From Bradyrhizobium sp. CCBAU 051011 (lineage in GTDB: Bacteria; Pseudomonadota; Alphaproteobacteria; Rhizobiales; Xanthobacteraceae): DNA of 64,000 bases. How positions within the stretch are numbered: the stretch's first letter is position 1; every line of letters begins with the position of its first letter. Positions 63,257 to 64,000 of the stretch are shown piece after piece. The position numbers were made by a program, and so were the translations under genes. The stretch lies in contig NZ_CP022222.1 of NCBI RefSeq assembly GCF_009930815.1, forward strand, positions 2,956,501 through 3,020,500, read 5' to 3'. The notes under the pieces are model-generated. The model had not been told where the DNA came from. It saw only the letters and a list, made by a program, of their open reading frames with translations, and made no database searches.

Positions 63257-64000
63257 TCATGTCGGCGACTTGGACAACGCTGTCTTCAACTGATCGGTCA
63301 GTTGCGCCATTCGCTGCTCGATCTCGGCGCGCTTCCTGCGCCCCTGTTCCTGGACGTTGAGAACGCCCGAGATCGTGTCGAGCAGGTCGCTGTTGGTCTT
63401 TTCCAGCGTCTCGATATCGACAATGCCGCGCTGCGACTGCTTTTCGATCTCGATCGCCTGCGTCTTCATCATCTCGGACGCCTGCTTCATCATCTCGTTG
63501 GTTGCGTCGGTGACGGTCTTCTGCAGTTCGAGCGCGGATTGCTGGCGGCTGAGTCCAAGCAGCAGGATCATCTTCTGCTTCCAGACCGGAATGGTGAGTT
63601 CGGTCGTAGCCTGCAGGTTTTCGATCAGGGTCTCGTCGCCGGATTGCACAATGCGAATCTGCGGCAACTGCTGGATGCCGATCTGGCGCGCCTGCTGCAG
63701 ATAAAAAACTCGCTTTTCGAGCCGGTCGAGCGCCTGGGCGGCATCCTGATAGGTCTGCGCCGCCAGGAGCGCGTCGCTGCCTTGCCCGGTCGCCTTGGCA
63801 GCCTGTTCGAGCTCGACCAGCTTGCCGCGGCGGAATTCTTCCGCAAACGCCTTGCCGGCCGCGATATGCGAATCGAGGTCGCCGAGTGACGCCTTGGTCT
63901 GTTCGTGCAACTCGTCGAGCACCGCGATGTCGCGCCGCAGGGTTTCTTTGTTGCGATCGAGTTCGACGCAGACGCGATCGATTTGCGAGGCGACGTCGCC
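63257..64000 (-). CDS. telA: Toxic anion resistance protein TelA (5' end outside window)
   Basis: 248 C-terminal residues visible; the frame is open to the window edge (DRNKETLRRDIAVLDELHEQ), so the true start lies beyond 64000. The sequence is almost entirely helical: GVEL/LEQAAKATGQGSDALLAAQ, KQKMILLLGLSRQQSALELQ, KTVTDATNEMMKQASEMMKT, the TelA pattern. TelA proteins are linked to tellurite and other stress resistance; the mechanism is unknown. First visible gene of the operon telA, SBP-VWA, xpaC-like, Tat-SBP (10-nt, 0-nt and 1-nt-overlap junctions). Confidence 0.85.
   Translation of the reverse strand, partial: GDVASQIDRVCVELDRNKETLRRDIAVLDELHEQTKASLGDLDSHIAAGKAFAEEFRRGKLVELEQAAKATGQGSDALLAAQTYQDAAQALDRLEKRVFYLQQARQIGIQQLPQIRIVQSGDETLIENLQATTELTIPVWKQKMILLLGLSRQQSALELQKTVTDATNEMMKQASEMMKTQAIEIEKQSQRGIVDIETLEKTNSDLLDTISGVLNVQEQGRRKRAEIEQRMAQLTDQLKTALSKSPT

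Overview
The window looks like chromosomal DNA of a high-GC alphaproteobacterium, most likely Bradyrhizobium or a close relative. I infer this from the families present (phasin, Bug/TctC receptor, small zinc-ribbon proteins, many alpha/beta hydrolases and amidases), from the leaderless high-GC coding style, and from palindromic intergenic repeats of the kind common in that genus. No database was searched, so every assignment rests on motifs and recognisable family patterns.

Layout. 1-4.6 kb: a truncated LysR regulator facing a secreted B3-type metallo-beta-lactamase-fold enzyme, an alpha/beta hydrolase and a large TPR protein. About 5.0-12.6 kb: an integrated mobile element, almost all on the minus strand. 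It has a tyrosine integrase beside a 45-nt 3' piece of tRNA-Arg(ACG), two small HTH/AlpA-like regulators, a DUF3102 protein, several unknown small genes, and a primase-polymerase plus SF3-type helicase pair. Downstream of the helicase gene is a cluster of ACGGGTT iteron-like repeats, which suggests a satellite-type replication module. 12.6-18.7 kb: a gene-poor strip of small accessory genes, a phasin, a Crp/Fnr regulator and a decayed CPBP protease. 18.7-23.8 kb: an extra FabA and a type I secretion ABC/membrane-fusion pair flanked by two low-complexity 11-residue-repeat proteins that may be its cargo. 24-32 kb: a DadA-like oxidoreductase and a complete peptide-type ABC transporter operon.

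32-55.7 kb is mainly catabolic and housekeeping. It holds GST/HxlR, a CGNR regulator facing a haloalkane dehalogenase-amidase operon (the dehalogenase is frameshifted), a frameshifted winged-helix/TPR regulator, a second amidase, a Tat-exported VOC protein, a split ThDP decarboxylase with a LysR regulator and a triple-rhodanese protein, a Tag-like glycosylase, a DEAD-box helicase, an M29 aminopeptidase, an amidohydrolase, epoxide-hydrolase-like enzymes and a second MBL-fold protein. 56-59.5 kb: an orphan Bug receptor and an operon of exported TPR proteins. 59.9-64 kb: an operon encoding TelA, a lipoprotein fusing a solute-binding domain to a von Willebrand A domain, an XpaC-like protein and a Tat-exported binding protein.

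The two best candidates for an undescribed system are the TelA / binding-protein-VWA / XpaC / binding-protein operon at the right end and the type I secretion locus with hendecad-repeat proteins. The split primase-helicase element with iterons is third. Two otherwise intact genes are each broken by what looks like one extra base in a short G/C run, so assembly error must be excluded before calling them pseudogenes.
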